From NCBI RefSeq assembly GCF_029931775.1, contig NC_079325.1:36072461-36136460 (forward strand): a stretch of DNA of 64,000 bases, read 5' to 3'. This stretch comes from Euleptes europaea. Taxonomy: Eukaryota > Chordata > Lepidosauria > Squamata > Sphaerodactylidae. The notes beneath the pieces were generated by a model. That model had not been told where the DNA came from. It did not search any database and was given only the letters and a program-made list of their open reading frames with translations. Positions 1 to 11,588 of the stretch are shown here, in pieces; positions within the stretch are counted from its first letter, which is position 1; every line of letters begins with the position of its first letter. A program made the position numbers and the translations under genes.

Positions 1-190
1 TCTTCATTGAGCTATCCACTACCACCCCAAGATCTCTTTCTTGGTCTGTTGCTGCCAGCACAGATCCCATCAATGTATATGTGAAACTGGGATTTTTTGT
101 CCCAATATGCATCACCTTACACTTGCTCACATTGAATCTCATTTGTCATTTTAATGCCCATTCCTTCTCATCGCCATCTTAAATCCCTCT
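1..190 (-). mobile_element. CR1-like LINE fragment, cut by the window edge
   Basis: Read on the minus strand, this stretch translates to the region after the reverse-transcriptase domain of CR1-type LINEs, with recognisable words KCKVMHIGTKNPSF and DLGVVVDSS. It continues past the left edge of the window. Family assignment rests on resemblance to CR1 ORF2 proteins; the subfamily is not determined. It lies in a RABGAP1 intron. Confidence 0.7.
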
Positions 191-2195
191 CTGTATTATA
201 GGCCCAAGAGGGAGCTGGCAGACTATTTAAGGTCTGGAGGCTCCACCTTTTGATTTACCTGTGAGCCTGAAGCCTAGAGGAAGGTCTTACTAAGAATGCA
301 GAACTGCAAAAATGCCACTGATCTGTTCTAATACAATAATGGCTTTTCTTCCTGGATAGAAAAATAATGCCTCAACTATGTATTTTCTGTGCAGCCAGCC
401 CTGCACCACCATGCAAATGTGGAACTGGAAATGAAAAAAAACTTGCATCAAGTTTCTATCCCTTATTGTGTATAAAAGCATCAGGAGTATTTTATATAGT
501 TGGGCTGAGGTGGGAACCAGGGCTGCTCACAGTTAACAAGTGGGATTTAAAGGTTCGGAATAGCTCATCGCCCCTCCGCCCAGCAAGGAAAATAAAGGGT
601 GCAACACTTAAGCACAGGTATTTGATCTGCACATTTTGCAGCCCCATCCTATTCCTGTTTCCTCAGAATTAAGTCCTACTCTTCTCACTGAGATTTCCTA
701 CCAAGCAAGCATGCTTAGGATTGCAACCATAGTTAGGCCGCAGAATCTAGCAGGCTTAGATGCAAAACACCAGGCTCCGGCAAAGCTGCTGCAGGTTGAT
801 TCACTGCAGCCACTCATCACGTCTTCTCTCCTAGGACTGCAGCATGCAGCGAACCACCACACAAACTAAGAACCACTTCCATGTACCACATTCCTTCTTA
901 AGGCAGTCTGCATGCCAAAATGGCACTGTGAGCATTACAGGGGGCAAAGGGAAACGTTAAAAACTACCTGGTGAGGTTGTGGCTGCTCTTCTCAAAGAAT
1001 GATCACACAATGCATGCAATGAAACCCATCTCCAAACAAATCCATTAAAATTGCTCTTCTGGCCCAGAACTATTTGGTTTACCAAAAGGAATCCATGCTG
1101 CCTGGTTTTGATCACACATTACACCTGCCCACTCCCACTATTAGCAGGAAGGCAGCGCCCTACTTTGTAAGGGGTGTTTATCAGAAATTCAAATTTGTGC
1201 TTAAAATTTTTGATTTAAGTTGCCATAGCTATTTAAGTGTCATTTCCCCCCTCCTCCATTCCTACTAGCGGTTAGTGTGCACCAGAGCTATCTTCTCTCT
1301 CTTTTTGGGGGGAGAAATGTTCACACAAGGCAAAAATGGAGAACACTCTCAACGTTTCATCCCATTCTCAAGACATCGCCACAATTCCAAGCTGAGAAAA
1401 GTACAAATATTCTCTCACCTTATAAAAAAATACTTTATTCAACTGCTAGATTTGGTCTGCACCAAAGTTATCCTGTTACTACACAAACATTTTTTTTTAA
1501 AAAAAGATGCAAATACTGTACTTTAACTCACAAATGAGCATCCTAACAGCAAACAGGGCACTGGGACCACAGCAACTGTTGTTTTGATTTTGTTTTTTAA
1601 GCACACTGGGGCGAGGGGAGTTGATAACATGGTCAAACCACTGGCTTGCTGCGCACTGAAATAAAATGTTCAAGTGTTCACATTACTCGCGACAGGCTTG
1701 AAGGGAAAAAAATCGAGTCAGGAAGAGAAGAGAGAACAACATCTGACCCCTTGTTTTGATTCTGAAATATACTTTGGTATGTGCACAAACAAACAAAATA
1801 TCAGGGAATACAGCACTGAACCATTAACATCCTCACACTTATACATAAAACACAGATCTCCAAACACCCTAAACGAAGTTGTAAGGAAGAATGCAAGTGT
1901 GTCTTTTTTGCCAATGCTCTCACATGCCCACCACTGTCAGTCACGCTAGGTGGGGAAAGAAAGAGAATTTGATTCTTAAAACTGGACTCTGGGTCACTAC
2001 ACCCACCTCCTGCCCACCATAAGGAAATTTTTAAGGTGAAACGTCAAACAGACAGCACATGCTTGTGGAAACTCCTGATTCTTTTACATCAGCAGCATTT
2101 CTCAGAGAAAGTTGTGTGCGTGCGTTGTTTTTTTTTTTTTTTTTTGCAAACCTGGACATCTTTAAGTTATTTTGCAATCAGAGCAATCCCCCATT
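191..2195. other. RABGAP1 intron, including the likely GPR21 3' untranslated region
   Basis: No coding region or clear repeat is seen here. The part next to GPR21 (about 1,430-2,195) is probably the 3' untranslated region of that gene, because a minus-strand AATAAA lies at 1,434-1,439. A run of 18 T sits near 2,130. Confidence 0.5.
1434..1439 (-). terminator. GPR21: Candidate GPR21 polyadenylation signal
   Basis: TTTATT on the plus strand reads AATAAA on the minus strand, about 760 bases past the GPR21 stop codon. Nothing else in the sequence proves that it is used; cleavage would be expected 10-30 bases further left. Confidence 0.35.
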
Positions 2196-3248
2196 TTAGA
2201 CATGACACCCATTGGAAGGTCTTTTGCTCCTTGATGCAGAGGAATCCTTTGTGGCCCGGCGTCTGGCGCAAGAGGCACAAACTGCACCAGACAGACGCTT
2301 CAACCCTTTCTGAAAGACACTGTTGGACAAACTGTAGATGACACAGTTGCAAAAGCTGTTGCTGATGGCAAGCCAGGTGGTAAAGAAGGAGGCCACACGG
2401 TTGCGGTACACATCTGAGCTTTCCAAGAGAAAATAAATGATGTAGGGAAGCCAGAGAATGTAGAAAACACTGGTGATGCGGAGGAGAACCATGGCATAGC
2501 GCTTGTCCGGGCATGGCTGGGCCTCAGCTGCCTCCCCATCCTGAGAGCTGAACCGGACTCTCCTCTCGTTGATCTCCTTGGTGTGCTGCTGGCAGATGCG
2601 GAAGATGCTGAAGTACGTGAAACAGACCACGAAGGCAGCTGGCGCATAGAGCATGACGACAATGAAAAGGGTGAAATAAGCATCGGTCTTCCAGAAGTTG
2701 GCACACCACTCAAAGACATCCCCGTGGTAGCCGGGCTTCCCCCACTGGAAGAAGGCAGGCAGGAACACAGCACCCGAGTACAACCAGATGAGCAGGATGC
2801 ACACCCGGAGCCTGCAGGGGGTGACCAGCGTGTTGTAAGTCAGCGGCTTCGTGATGGCGATGTACCTGTCGACGCTGATGCAAGCCAGAGAGGTCATAGA
2901 GACGCTCTTGAGCACCGAAACCACATAGCCAAAGACCTTGCAAACCAGGGACTCGTCCAGGAAGGCAATGCGGTAACGCAGCAGAGACAAAGAAGGCACC
3001 AGGCAGCTCACGCCCACCAAGAGGTCAGCGTAGGCCATGGTCTGGATGAAGTAGCTGGTGGTGTGGTGGTTGAGCAGCGGGGCGCAGTGGAAGACGAAGA
3101 TGACCACGATGTTGCCCGAGATGATGAGGACGGTGAGGAAGACGATGATGACCACCTCCAGGAGGCAGAAGTCCAGGGTCTCCGGGTAGCCGGCGGCCAG
3201 GAGGCAGAAGGGCCTGCTGCTGCGGTTGCCGTCCAGCGAGGCGTTCAT
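2196..3248 (-). CDS. GPR21: GPR21, orphan class A G-protein-coupled receptor
   Basis: A single-exon open frame of 350 residues, colinear with mammalian GPR21 (349 residues). Seven hydrophobic segments are visible. Landmarks are two N-glycosylation sequons near the start (N2, N8), the GN of helix 1 (45-46), the helix 2 aspartate D75, the likely disulfide pair C103/C182, an intact DRY (127-129), LWLP in helix 6 (264-268) where most class A receptors have CWLP, and NCVIY in helix 7 (301-305) in place of NPxxY. Cysteines 324 and 327 could be palmitoylated. The family (GPR21/GPR52) is known for high ligand-independent signalling at the plasma membrane; the ligand is unsettled. The gene lies inside a RABGAP1 intron in the same orientation, as in human. 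The start is the only ATG matching the family N-terminus; an AG directly before it could be a splice acceptor for an upstream noncoding exon. Confidence 0.97.
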   Translation of the reverse strand: MNASLDGNRSSRPFCLLAAGYPETLDFCLLEVVIIVFLTVLIISGNIVVIFVFHCAPLLNHHTTSYFIQTMAYADLLVGVSCLVPSLSLLRYRIAFLDESLVCKVFGYVVSVLKSVSMTSLACISVDRYIAITKPLTYNTLVTPCRLRVCILLIWLYSGAVFLPAFFQWGKPGYHGDVFEWCANFWKTDAYFTLFIVVMLYAPAAFVVCFTYFSIFRICQQHTKEINERRVRFSSQDGEAAEAQPCPDKRYAMVLLRITSVFYILWLPYIIYFLLESSDVYRNRVASFFTTWLAISNSFCNCVIYSLSNSVFQKGLKRLSGAVCASCARRRATKDSSASRSKRPSNGCHV

Positions 3249-3415
3249 CTTGCAGGGGGCGATCCCGTCACTCCGCCGCCGCCGGTGGCTGCCCGGCCGC
3301 CCCTGCAGCGGCTGTCATTGCGGCTGCTGGCGCACGTGCCGCGCTGTCAGTGCCCGAGCGGCGGTGCGGAGGCTCCCTGGGGCTGCCGGGCATTGTCCGC
3401 AGCAGGCAGCCCCCC

Positions 3416-3446
3416 TGGGTGGGTGGATGGGTGGATGGATGGATGG
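3416..3446 (+). repeat. (GGAT)n-like microsatellite
   Basis: Repeated GGAT/GGGT units are visible in the GC-rich region upstream of GPR21. Confidence 0.8.
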
Positions 3447-3616
3447 TGCTGGCTGCTGCAGCCGCCTCCGCCTCTCGCCTGCTGGGGCTGCTGCTCTTTC
3501 TCTGGCAGCGCCGAGCGAGCAGCTCAGCGCACACCACGCACATATGGGCGGGGAGGGGGGGAAAGAAGAGAGGGAGAAGAGGGGGGAGCTCTAGAGGCTG
3601 GCCTGCTTGTTGCAAA

Positions 3617-3645
3617 GGAGGAGGAGGAGGAGGAGGAGGAGGAGG
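3617..3645 (+). repeat. (GGA)n microsatellite
   Basis: About nine uninterrupted GGA triplets upstream of GPR21. Confidence 0.9.
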
Positions 3646-4330
3646 GGGAGAGGATCTCCGGCAATAGCCACGAGGGGCTGGGTCCTCCTCCGAGAGCGGC
3701 GAGGAAAGAAAGGAAGGAGGCAGGGAGGCGGCGGTTTGCAGCATTCCTCGGCCGCCCCCTCCCTCGCCTTTGACGCCCCCCCCCAAAGGATGCGGTAGCC
3801 CGGCTCCCCACCCCCAAAACTGCAGAAGCGGGGTGGGGTGGGGGTGAGGGGCGGTCGCCAGCCTGAGCACCTGGAGAGGGAAAGCCTCACTGGGGGGGGG
3901 GCCCTCCGGCGCTGGCCCCTCCTCCGCTAGACTAGCCTTCGCCTCCCCCACCCCCCCGCACCAACCTGGCGGGGACAAAGGCGCCGGGGCGCGAGGCCGT
4001 GCGGAGCAGCTGCCGGCTGCAGAAGCGCCGGAGGAGGGGCGACCCCAGGTGCGGGGAGGGCGAGCGGGGCGGGGGCGCGGGGAGGGGGAGGATGCCGGAC
4101 CCGCCGGGCTCACCCCACACCTGACTGCATTCGGCACTGGAGGGCGGCGGGGGAGCGGGTCGCCCCTTGCAGCTCAGCCGCCCCCTCTCCCCCCACCCCC
4201 GCATAAGAAGGGCCGGTCCTCGGTCGAGTTTCTGGACAGAGAGGAGCCGGGGCTGAACCCTGGGAGCGGCCGCGCCTTCTGGCCCTGGGCTCAGCCTCAC
4301 CGTCAGGACTGGGAGGGGAACGAGCTCAGA

Positions 4331-5279
4331 TCATGCACAGAGGGCACCCCCTCTCCAAAGTATTATGAGGAGGGGGGGGGGATCTTCGATCTTCAGCCAA
4401 AATGCAAACTTAAGTGCCAGGGTGCCAAGGCAGCCTTTGTCCTGTTGGTCACAAACAGGACCTGGAAAAGCCACACACCTGTTTTTCAGGTGCACAACAC
4501 ACACACACAACCATGCTTGTGGCGGTTGGAGGAGGTCTGAGATTCCTGGGGAGCGAACTGCAGTCGCATCAACTGTTTCTGATTTCCATTGACTGGTCTT
4601 CTCCAAATTGACTTTAAAAAAAAAATCTCAGGCTGGCTTCATAACCTCAGAGGCACATCTAAATTTCCTCTCATGCACAAACCTTCCTGGCCCTTCTCCT
4701 CAATCCCAGATGTGAGGCCCTATGCACATTTAGATGTACGGCACTTCACATGTTCAAGGACTCAGAATTCCCATGCCACCCCCTACACACGTGGTTCCTT
4801 GAGCATCTGAACCCAGCCCAGCAGGTATTCTCAAGTGCCTACTTTAGACCAACTCCTAAAGATAACTCATTTTTGGCACCTAGTCTTAATAAAAATCCAA
4901 GGTGACTTCAACCCGAAATGGTTGAAGATGATTTGTGGCCAACAGGTACAGACGCTCACAAAGCAGCACTTGGCATTCAAGCCAGCCTTGGAGAAGAGAT
5001 TTCATTTAATCCACTTCACGTGATTTCAGGCAGAGATGAGCCAAACTATATTGGAAACACACTCACCTAACCAGAAAGGCAGCTGGCATTCGCCTCCTAA
5101 TTCCACAGAAGATGTGCCACTTCCCACTCCAGAAAAGATGATATTTAGAATTCTAACGACTTAGTATCATCACCCCACAAGTGATTGAAAGTTCACTTGA
5201 AAGAAGGCTGATTCAGCCTCCTCCTGCTTTTGGAACCCACTCTTGCCAGCCGGAAGCGCTCTTGGGGGCAACATTTAAC
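4331..5279. other. Intron sequence, nothing recognised
   Basis: No gene, RNA or repeat family recognised, apart from a short (AC)n run near 4,498-4,511. Confidence 0.5.
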
Positions 5280-6055
5280 TTTTGATAGGTGGACAAGGAC
5301 AGACAAAGAGAGCCATCTTGGACAGTCCTGACATGCACAGACTCGGAAAAAGAAGTCCACACCTACTCTTACAGAATCAGTTTTCCCCTCTTTAGAAAGG
5401 ACCTGCTTATTAGGAACACCACAATGCCTTATCTGTCAGATATCACAAATCATGAATATAGTAGGGCCTTTATGCTCTTTAGATATAATGCTCTTCCCTC
5501 TAAGTTTCTTGAAGGGATATATAATACAAGCCCAATGCATGCACAAAAATGTATATGCAACCAGGACGCATTAGAAACCACTGAACACGTCCTTTTTGAG
5601 TGCACGCTGTATGATCATATACGTTCAGGTTGGCCACTGTGTTAACAGACTGCTGGACTTGATGGGCCTTGGTCTGATCCAGCAGGGCCTTTCTTATGTT
5701 CTTATGATTCCCTTGTTAGTGGATTGTCCCAGACCTCTCAGAAAACACTGTCTAGAGCTCCTTTTGTCAGATATAACACCAAATTTATCTGTTAGTATGG
5801 CTAGATTTGCCTGGCTGGCAACTAAACTAAGACAAAATGCACTTAAGGCTCTGGAATAACCAATCTGTGATTAGAATCTCTACTGTTTTATGCATATCTT
5901 GGAGGATTTTATCCCTTTATTCCAGTTTTTAATCTCCACTACATTTTTATCTTTTTTATTATAAGTCCATAACTATTTATGTATGTATTTAATTTCAATT
6001 TTTTAGAATATTTGATGATCTACCAGAATGACTGCAAATAAAGTCTGTTCTGAAC
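5280..6055 (+). mobile_element. 3' end of a non-LTR LINE (same family as 32.95-35.71 kb), interrupted
   Basis: The plus strand encodes the C-terminal part of a LINE ORF2, including a Cys/His stretch (CICNQDALETTEHVLFEC) that lines up with CPCKSGDLETTEHVFLNC in the larger copy near 35.33 kb. The homology resumes after an insertion at about 5,628-5,707 (ARFAWLATKLRQNALKALE against AKFCTAATKIR in the other copy). The 5' boundary is approximate. The family looks like the Jockey/I/Vingi group, which is an inference. Confidence 0.65.
5628..5707 (+). mobile_element. CR1-like LINE 3' tail inserted in another LINE
   Basis: About 80 bases matching the 3' end of the element at 14,884-15,195 and 23,630-23,757: the segment reading GACTTGATGGGCCTTGGTCT, then the terminal TTCTTATGTTCTTATGA octamer-like repeat. 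It splits the LINE coding sequence that flanks it. Confidence 0.7.
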
Positions 6056-7792
6056 CAGTTTCTTTAGCTTTAAGGGGAAGCAGGAAATTTGGTTCCTTGT
6101 AGTTTGATTCTTTTTGCATGAGCTGGTGAATTTCATAACCTCCTGAAAAGAAAAAAAAAACTACAGAGGGATCCAGAGTTCACCATCGGAACAGCAAATT
6201 GATGCCAAGTCGCTTTAATCAGTTGGAAGGGCTCATAGGACAGAGGGCCTCTGTCCACAACGTTGAACCCATGTAGTGAGGATGGACGAGCGAATGTACT
6301 TGGCTTAATACCCAACACCCTTCAACCAGAAAATCTTAAAAACCACAACATTGCCCCATAACAGCTTTTGTGCACAACACCCTATTTTACTAACAGATCA
6401 ACAAGAGCCAAGCCAGTGAGTGTATGAAAACCAAGCAGGATTTCATGCCACTTATTCTCAAAGGGCATGGCCAGCACATCACCGGTATCAATTTTGACAA
6501 CACAGAATGAAAAAAGGAAAGGCCAAAGAGGTGGTTGCATTTGGATCCCCAAGAAACTTCCAAGTTCCACCACTTGCTGACGTCTTCTAGACCCTCTGTG
6601 GGGACAACACCGGTCATGCATGTTTTTTTTTATTTGCTTGCAACCATGCAACAATGGGATTCTCCTCTAGCAAGAGTGAGTCTCTTCCAGTCTCTCATAG
6701 CCATGAATATCCCCCATGCCCCAGAATACAAGTTCTCTCTTCCTGTTTTACATTAGGCCAGGCTCTCTCACAAGAGCAGCCTTTGTAAGAAGAATCAGTA
6801 AGCACCAAGATCCTAACTTTAAATATTCATTGCAAGGGTAAATGATGATGTTAACTATTTGATTCAGCAGAATCTGGGTTCACAGCGGCGCACAAAAGAC
6901 TGCTCAAGGACTTCAAGCCTCGGAAATCTGGGCAAAATAAATCACTAACATTTGGGTGTGCTAAGCATTTCCTCCTGATGGTTTACAGATTAAAGTGAAG
7001 GCTGTCAGTTTATTGATTGCTGAGCACTGAGAGCGATTGCTTCCTTTTGCCATTCACTATTGGTTCCCATGGAAACTAATTCTGCAGCCCTGATTAATCT
7101 GAGTTTTCAAACTTAATGCTGAAGGTGTTTCACCATTTCAATAACTAGCCTATGGATACGTGGGAAGGGCAAAAGTTGGTCACTTCAAGGTCACAGATAT
7201 GGTCAGAATTTATTCACGAAAACTCCCAGGTGAAACAGAAAAGCAGTGTAATCTCCAGAAAGGAGTTATAAGACAAAATGGGCTCTCTCACTGGAACCCT
7301 TCAGCATGGTAGAGAGAGCATGCAAGCTTTTGACTTCCACAGAACTCTTCACCTAGCAGACTGGAAAAGGGGCAAAAGGCTCAGGTGGAATGTAAGGGAA
7401 AGCAAGGTTACACCTCCAGAAAATCTGTTTCTTTTTTGGGGGGAGGGGGTGCTCATGCAGCAGAGTTTGCCCTAAAATAGCAGCTTCCTTCATTCTCAGG
7501 TCAGCATTTTTAAAAAGCCAACACTGATGGTGATGGGAGCGGGAGAGAGAAACCCTGCCACCATCTTTGCTACTAGGCTTGATTCTTGGTATTGCTTTTT
7601 CTGTTTGTACCGAAGAAAGGGGAAACCCCTGAAAGCAGAAAAGTACACTTCAAAGGGTATACCTCAACCTCGCCCCCCATCCATTTCCTGTGCATACCAC
7701 ACCCAAACCGAGGGCCAGTTCACAGGTTACTTTCTTTTAGCTGGTGTGGTAGTTGGATTACAAATCAGGATCTTACCTGTGTCACAACACAT
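6056..7792. other. Intron sequence, nothing recognised
   Basis: Read on both strands; no exon, RNA gene or known repeat is recognised. Confidence 0.5.
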
Positions 7793-7990
7793 CACATGAA
7801 GCTGCCTTATACTTGGTCCATCAAAGTTAGTATTGTTTACTCAGACCGGCAGCGGCTCTCTAGGGTCTCAGGCAGAGGTCTTTCACATCACCTACTTGCC
7901 TAGTCCCTTTAACTGGAGATGCCAGGGATTGAACCTGGGACCTTCTGCGTGCCAAGCAGATGCTCTTAACAATGAGCCATGGCCCCTCCC
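7793..7990 (-). mobile_element. tRNA-derived SINE (Ala-tRNA-like head)
   Basis: On the minus strand the element begins with GGGGAGGGGCCATGGCTCAT, a tRNA-like head with a B-box-like word (GGTTCAATCCC), followed by a body ending in AAGGCAGCTTCATGTG. Related copies in this window lie at 26,806-27,016, 29,718-29,900, 54,667-54,848 and 55,061-55,240. The head resembles alanine tRNA. Confidence 0.85.
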
Positions 7991-8039
7991 CTTAAGAAAG
8001 CCTGACCTTAAGGAAGCCTGAGCCCCTTGTGTGCCATAT

Positions 8040-8125
8040 GGGTATAAAACTGACTTCCTCTGTACAAGTGCACAAGGTATTGTGAAGCATTTTACAGCAC
8101 TACATAAATACTAAGTGTTAATGTT
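8040..8125 (+). mobile_element. Possible old L2/MIR-type tail
   Basis: The segment AAGCATTTTACAGCACTACA and the following ATAAATACTAAGTGTTAA resemble the 3' end shared by L2 and MIR elements. It is old and short, so the call is tentative. Confidence 0.35.
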
Positions 8126-9137
8126 CATAATGAGGTTACTTATTTCTAGCAGCCACAAAGGGATGGGGGCGAGTAGCCAGAGGATCTGTCCCAGCAATGA
8201 CTCTACTCCAGGTGAGGAGCCAATCACCAGGCCCAAATGCTGGTGGGTTTTATTTGTGGGGGGAGGAGGAGGTTGTTCTCACAGAACTGCTAAGTGAAAA
8301 AAGCAAAATAAAAAATTAAAAAGTCAGAGGGAAATGCCCATCTCATGTTGCCAGTCTCATAAGCATCCTCTGGGAAGAGGCTGCAAGAGCACAGCGGCAG
8401 CCACCAACACAGGTGAGGTCCTTTCACCACGCAGGAGAAAGAATTGCTGCTGGGGAAATCAAGGGCAGCCACAGAAACAAAGGAGTCAAAAGTTATCAGA
8501 GAGATTCCAACAGGCAGACAGACTCACTTTGGGGCGCAGCTGCAGCTGCGTTACTCAGCATTCCTCGACAAAAGTGAGTTTGCTCTGCGAAAACTAGGCT
8601 TGCCATTTTTTTTCTGAAGCACCTAAAGGATCCCTTGACTCTAAGCAGCCCATAAAGTTGGTGTCTAGAAACAGCATCAGAGCACAGACCAGCCCAAGTC
8701 CATTACAGACTGCTGAGCGAGCTCCAGCTCGCTGGGTCAGTGGCGCAGCTACCTGCGCGGAAGCAGCAGCCAAAGAGCCAGCTGTCATTTGTGGGCGTGC
8801 GTGCCAGCGTACACAGGCTCTCTGCATGGATCACACTACTAATCAGCCTGGCTTTGAGAAAGACTGAAGACTCAGATGACAAAAGTTCCAGATCCAAAGG
8901 CAGAACCAGACGTCACAAAGTAAACGTGGATTTTCTTCCTTGTGTTCGCATCATGATGGAAGGGGGTTTGATTTACAGGTGAGAATTGGGAGGTAGGGTG
9001 TTTTTTTTTAACCCTTCCTGTTCACATATACTCCAGATGAACTCCAAGACCAGAAACAGCCCAGCTGTAGAAGAACCAGCCTGGCAGGGATGGGGGGGAT
9101 CTGCAGAGAAGAATTATACACCCCCCCTCCTGCCCTA
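8126..9137. other. Intron sequence, nothing recognised
   Basis: No gene or family recognised on either strand. Confidence 0.5.
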
Positions 9138-9300
9138 AATGAGTACCCAGCTTGTTGGGGGTAAAGGGAAAATGACTGGGGAATGCACTGGCCAAACCAC
9201 CCTATAAACAAAGTCTGCCTAGAAAACGTCGGGATGTGACGTCACCCCATGGGTCAGGAATGACCTGGTGCTTGCACAGGGTACCTTTACCATTTTACCT
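9138..9300 (+). mobile_element. Sauria-like SINE, 3' part
   Basis: Contains GAGTACCCAGCTTGTTGGGG and the segment running from the GACTGGGGAATGCACTGG word to the end CCTTTACCATTTTACC. This is the body and tail of the tRNA-derived SINE also seen at 27,680-27,920 (minus) and 58,284-58,436. The tRNA-like head is missing. Confidence 0.8.
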
Positions 9301-9844
9301 ACCCTAAAAATTCTTCACTGCAACACCCCCCCCAAAAAATTATAACACGAACATGGGGCTAGGGAATGAAATGCAAGTTTGCCAGTATAGTGGGCAGTTC
9401 AGCCCCACACAATTTGCAATCAAGGTGTGTTCCACTGGGCCAGAAACGCACTTACCACTCCTGGTTTGAAATGGCCACACTTTGACTTCTGAACTGTTCA
9501 CTGAACCAGTGCTCCCCCTAAACTTCTTGGCCAAGAGCTATACCACTAACTGGTGGTTTTTTTCCATGCCATAGGACTTCACCAACTGCCATAAAAGGAG
9601 TTTGCATACAACCTTTCTCCCTTGGTCTCTCAGCTGGGTGTCTGCTTTGTGCTACTTACACAAGCACTGACAATGCATCAACAGCCAACTTGTATGCCTT
9701 TTTTAAGCCAACAAATTGTCACTAACTGGTATATTTTAGATCTGGCATATTTTAGATCTGGCGATCCACCCTGTGCATGCTCAACTCTCTGCCTCCTAGT
9801 CCCGCCTCCACACGGACCTGCAAATGCTTGGTTCGCTATTTAAA

Positions 9845-10380
9845 ACATTTTCATGCCACCTTCCCAACCAACTTGGGTCATCAAAATGGCAAATAGTTTT
9901 TTAAAAAACAACAACATTAAAATATAACAATTAAAAACAAAACAAGAAGGGGGGGGTCAATAAGGGAACAGCCAAACAAACCAAAAAGGGATCCATCATC
10001 TGGTGGAAGGTACCAACAGAGGGGCCAGGAGAATTTCTCTGGGGAGGGAGTTCCACAGTTTTGGTGCCACAACCAACAAGGCCCTTTCTCAGGTTACCAC
10101 TCGTCTCGGCTCAGATGACAGGGGTACCCCGAAGGAAGGCCCCAAAGATGACCTTATTGGTTGGGTAGGCTCATACTGATGTTGATATTAACTAATGTTT
10201 TAGCTAATTTATGCATTGTATTGATTTTAAAGTGTATTAACAATGCTGTAAGCTGAGCCTGACTTGTTGGGATACAGTGGGCTAAAAGTCTAACTATTAT
10301 TCTTATATGGCAGCAGGCAGTCCTTAAAGTATGCTGGTCCCAAGCCATATTGGACTTTAAGTTTATACCATTCTCTCTAC
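9845..10380 (-). mobile_element. Old LINE-derived interspersed repeat with an internal insertion
   Basis: Shares the segment around GGGAGTTCCACAGTTTTGG with the repeat at 19,430-20,395. About 130 bases at 10,178-10,305, resembling another LINE 3' end, appear to interrupt it. I recognise this as a common squamate repeat but cannot name the family; a LINE 3' region is likely. Confidence 0.5.
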
Positions 10381-11396
10381 AGTCACCAGTACTAAAAATC
10401 CTGCATTTCTGAAATCTTAAAGTACCATGGCTTTACTGTTTTGACCTAACAAGGTAAGTCAGGTATATAATAACAAAAGAAACATACATAATATGAAAAA
10501 ATGGGGATGGGAAAGAGACACATTTGTGATCTGTTGGGAGGTTAACATCAGTTTTAGCACACACAAGAAAAAAGCAGTGGAGCGATTATGCCCATCACCT
10601 CATTAGTTATTTCTTCCTCTGAATTATGGCGACATTTCTACCAAACTACACTGGATCATTCCCCATCCCAACCCAGGTAGGTAATTCCATCATTGATCAC
10701 TTATGCTGACCTGCAGTTTTCCTGCAAGCTGAGACTAACCAAATAATTCTCCTCCACTGATCAATTCCAAAGAAAGTACAGTAGTAAATACACTTATCAT
10801 TTGATGAATTTCACCATGGGGGGGAAAACAAAAATGAATAGCACTGCCAGAAGTTGACACAGTATAGAAATATATTATAAATACAATTAAATACTCCACA
10901 GAACACTCCTTTTTTGCTGACTGATAACATTTGATGAGCATACAGAGTAGTAGTAAAACATATACTTCTACCAAGAAAAAAAAGAGGGCAGCTTTTATTC
11001 CACAAACAGATGAAATAAGTAAAATGAGCGGGCTTAAAAGAATGGCAGAATTTATTCCTTCAGGGGTAGGCAACCTAAGGCATACAGCTCATAGCATAAG
11101 AATCTTGTGCTGGATCAGACGTGTCCCACGCTACTCCAGCGTTCTGTTTCCAACAGCAGGGTACATCTGGAAAGCTGAGAATCAGGACCATGAAGACAGC
11201 ATTGTTTGTCGTTGTCATTCCCCCTCCCCAAAATCTGGCATTCCAAGGTGTATTGCTTCTTGATGAGGTTTAGCTAAAATGGCTAACAGTTGCTAATAAA
11301 ATAATGCCTTGTGAATGTGATCTCTTTTTTGTCCAAAGCAACCTAAAGCTAGTAGCCAGCACCACATGTTGTATCTGAGAGTTCCATAGGTTAATC
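10381..11396. other. Intron sequence, little recognised
   Basis: No gene seen. A degraded repeat fragment around 11,095-11,170 (CTTGTGCTGGATCAGACGTG) resembles a CR1-like tail. Confidence 0.45.
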
Positions 11397-11588
11397 CAGC
11401 GGTTCCCAAACCTTTTGAGTCATGGAGCACTTTTCAGGAGAGAAATTCATCACGGAGCACTAATTTTCACCTAGCACCTATATTCTAAACCGAATGACAG
11501 TAGTATTTTTCTTTCCAATCTCTTCACAGAGCACTAGATATTTCACGGAGCACCAAGTGCTCTGTGGTGCACAGTTTGGGAACCACTG
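11397..11588. mobile_element. hAT-like MITE
   Basis: A 192-bp element with inverted ends CAGCGGTTCCCAAACC and its near complement GTTTGGGAACCACTG. The ends match those of the element at 54,857-55,052. No convincing 8-bp duplication remains, so it is probably old. Confidence 0.75.

Larger units (their letters stand above)
3249..4330. promoter_or_regulatory. GC-rich region upstream of GPR21 (CpG-island-like)
   Basis: Strongly GC-rich sequence with many CpG dinucleotides directly upstream of the GPR21 start codon, in an otherwise ordinary intron. It is the likely GPR21 promoter and 5' untranslated region. It includes a (GGAT)n-like tract at about 3,416-3,446 and a (GGA)n tract at about 3,617-3,645. 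Long open frames here are products of base composition and show no protein family. Confidence 0.55.

Noticed and set aside
2583-3773. A 396-codon plus-strand open frame across GPR21
   Set aside because: It is the antisense shadow of GPR21, continuing into GC-rich sequence; it shows no protein family and has Gln/Glu/His-rich antisense composition.
3268-4137. A 289-codon minus-strand frame upstream of GPR21
   Set aside because: Low-complexity Pro/Ser/Ala product of the CpG-rich region; no domain or splice signals.
7793-7990. A tRNA gene (also at 26,806 and 27,680)
   Set aside because: The tRNA-like heads continue into SINE bodies and repeat several times; cloverleafs are degraded.
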